The notes under the pieces: model-generated
Told to the model about the DNA's origin: nothing
Seen by the model: only the letters and a program-made list of their open reading frames with translations
Database searches by the model: none
Made by a program: the position numbers and the translations under genes
Assembly: GCA_029721515.1 (NCBI GenBank)
Contig: CM056556.1
Location: forward strand, 16,767,598-16,831,597
Source: Synanceia verrucosa
Lineage: Eukaryota > Chordata > Actinopteri > Perciformes > Synanceiidae
Reading direction: 5' to 3'
Length of the DNA: 64,000 nucleotides
Part shown: piece after piece, positions 62,869-64,000 of the stretch
How positions within the stretch are numbered: the first letter of the stretch is position 1
Layout: each line of letters starts with the position of its first letter

Positions 62869-64000
62869 ACAAGCATAGACACACAGCACCCACCTCTCTT
62901 TTTCACATCACTCTGAAATAGCTCCTTGTTCACCTCTGATGAGAGAGGTGGGGGAGGTAGCGAGAAATAGCAAAAAAGAGACAGAAATGCGAAAAAAGGG
63001 TGAGAGTTGACCTTTGGGTCCTGCTGAAGTAAGCTCAATAAGTGAGGGGGCGGATGGCTGAACTAAGTGACTGATTCATTTCCCCATAGACCCCCTTCCC
63101 CCAAGCCTGTGCACATACACACACACCCTTTCTCATGTGGATGGCTCCAGTGATCCAGGTGCTAGCCTCTGCAGAGATGGTAACATGGCCTCTGTTGACC
63201 CCAAGGGAGCCCAACTAGGGTGGAAGGTCAAGGCAGAATCCCCCCACTGTCTGTCCATGTGTGTTTTTGGCTGTGAAGACCACAGGCGGAGCCTCAGGAA
63301 ATATGGCTGACACAGGGCTCTGCCTGACCTCTTGTCATTTTTTCATCTCCTGACAACAGAGGAGAAAGGAGAAACTGCAAAGTTGAGTCGAGTTCAGAAG
63401 TTTAGGTGTAAATGTGGCTGGAGGGCTGGAAGAAACAAGAAATAGTTAAAACAGAGTTGGTGTCAATGGAACAACAGGTTGTATAATGTCTAATAAGGTC
63501 AGAGATAGTTTGAAGATCAAAAAATGTTTGAAACCAAATTTTAAATATACTTTAATATCAATGCTGTGTTTGCTCAAGACAATGCCCTCAGCATTCAGAA
63601 TCACCCATATGAACTTGACACACAACTTGTTCTCCTCTCCCACGTCTCCTTTCATTCCGCCTTGCTCCTTTCTTCCCTCCCTGCCTCATCAGTGTTTCCT
63701 TTCAGCTTGATGCTAAGTCAAGCAGCCGTTTTGTTTTGGGTTACAGTGAGTGACGCTCAGGTAACAAAAGCTCAACGCTGCACCGTCAGCCTTCTCTGTC
63801 AGCAATGTGCTGAGGCAGATGCTGGCTGAGGCTTAGACAGAAAGCACAGAGGGGCTTTATGAATTAGAAATGATCATTTTGTGAATAACATAATGGCCAT
63901 AAAGAAGAAAATGCTTACTGGGGGAGTTGTCCGGACATCTCTGGAACAAACATGTTGAAATGCATCTTTGGGTGAATCTGTAAAGTGATTCATAAATTCT

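Larger units (their letters stand above)
37253..64000 (+). other. Large kcnq1 intron (5' part), downstream of the 62-nt exon
   Basis: The segment begins with gtatgc. The terminal kcnq1 exon should continue helix D in phase 0 with a sequence close to the human VTQLDQRL stretch. I did not see it, so the remainder of the window is read as intron. It carries the repeats and MITEs listed separately. Between them lie stretches of several kilobases, for example 37.3-40.9 kb, 41.4-44.2 kb, 49.3-52.3 kb and 57-60.9 kb, in which I see no gene. Confidence 0.75.

Noticed and set aside
1..64000. CRISPR arrays, operons or other prokaryotic systems
   Set aside because: The regularly repeated units seen are microsatellites or tandem pairs, there are no spacer-repeat arrays, and the gene structure is spliced and vertebrate.
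37253..64000. Terminal kcnq1 exon
   Set aside because: I looked for a phase-0 continuation of helix D after a good acceptor and found none. It probably lies beyond the window, although a diverged exon could have been missed by eye.

Overview
This window looks like animal DNA from a teleost fish. It has long AT-rich non-coding stretches with dense (CA)n, (TA)n and (GA)n microsatellites. It also carries several copies of a tRNA-headed SINE of the kind common in fish, several small DNA transposons with terminal inverted repeats, and spliceosomal exons with GT...AG borders. I see no bacterial-type operons, CRISPR arrays or viral genes. I did not try to name the species.

The one host gene I recognise is kcnq1 (KCNQ1/Kv7.1 voltage-gated potassium channel), on the + strand. 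Four consecutive internal exons lie at 31574-31649, 32512-32606, 34630-34670 and 37191-37252. They encode part of the cytoplasmic C-terminal domain: helix B (calmodulin/PIP2 region), helix C, the C-D linker and the start of the helix D tetramerisation coiled coil. Phases join perfectly (1+25 codons; 31 codons+2; 1+13 codons+1; 2+20 codons). By comparison with the human protein from memory, they correspond to human exons 12-15, about residues 506-598. The preceding exon and the terminal exon were not found, so 1-31573 and 37254-64000 are read as parts of two very large introns.

Layout. 1-31573 is the intron before the first visible exon. It holds a SINE split by a BED-zinc-finger (hAT-like) remnant (1.3-2.2 kb), a possible transposon at 4.1-5.6 kb, a 180-bp TA tract (7.5 kb), a broken LINE reverse transcriptase on the minus strand (12.3-12.9 kb), a pyrimidine-rich tract (18.1-18.5 kb), nested repeats (20.6-21.3 kb), a MITE with about 36-bp inverted ends (26.8-27.3 kb), and two inverted copies of one repeat family (25.5 and 29.7 kb). 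31650-37190 holds the three short introns between exons, with a GT-repeat splice acceptor, a 16-bp perfect inverted repeat and a head-to-head SINE pair. 37253-64000 is the downstream intron. It holds a foldback element (44.2 kb), a second head-to-head SINE pair with a 12-bp target duplication (46.5-47.3 kb), a CpG-rich insertion (47.3 kb), MITEs at 48.6, 53.7 and 61.0 kb, and an element carrying a decayed RecQ-helicase-like N-terminus (56.1-56.6 kb).

I did not find a previously undescribed biological system. The points most worth a second look are the unusual splice signals of the 95-nt kcnq1 exon, the nested and inverted transposon arrangements inside the kcnq1 introns, and the helicase-fragment element.
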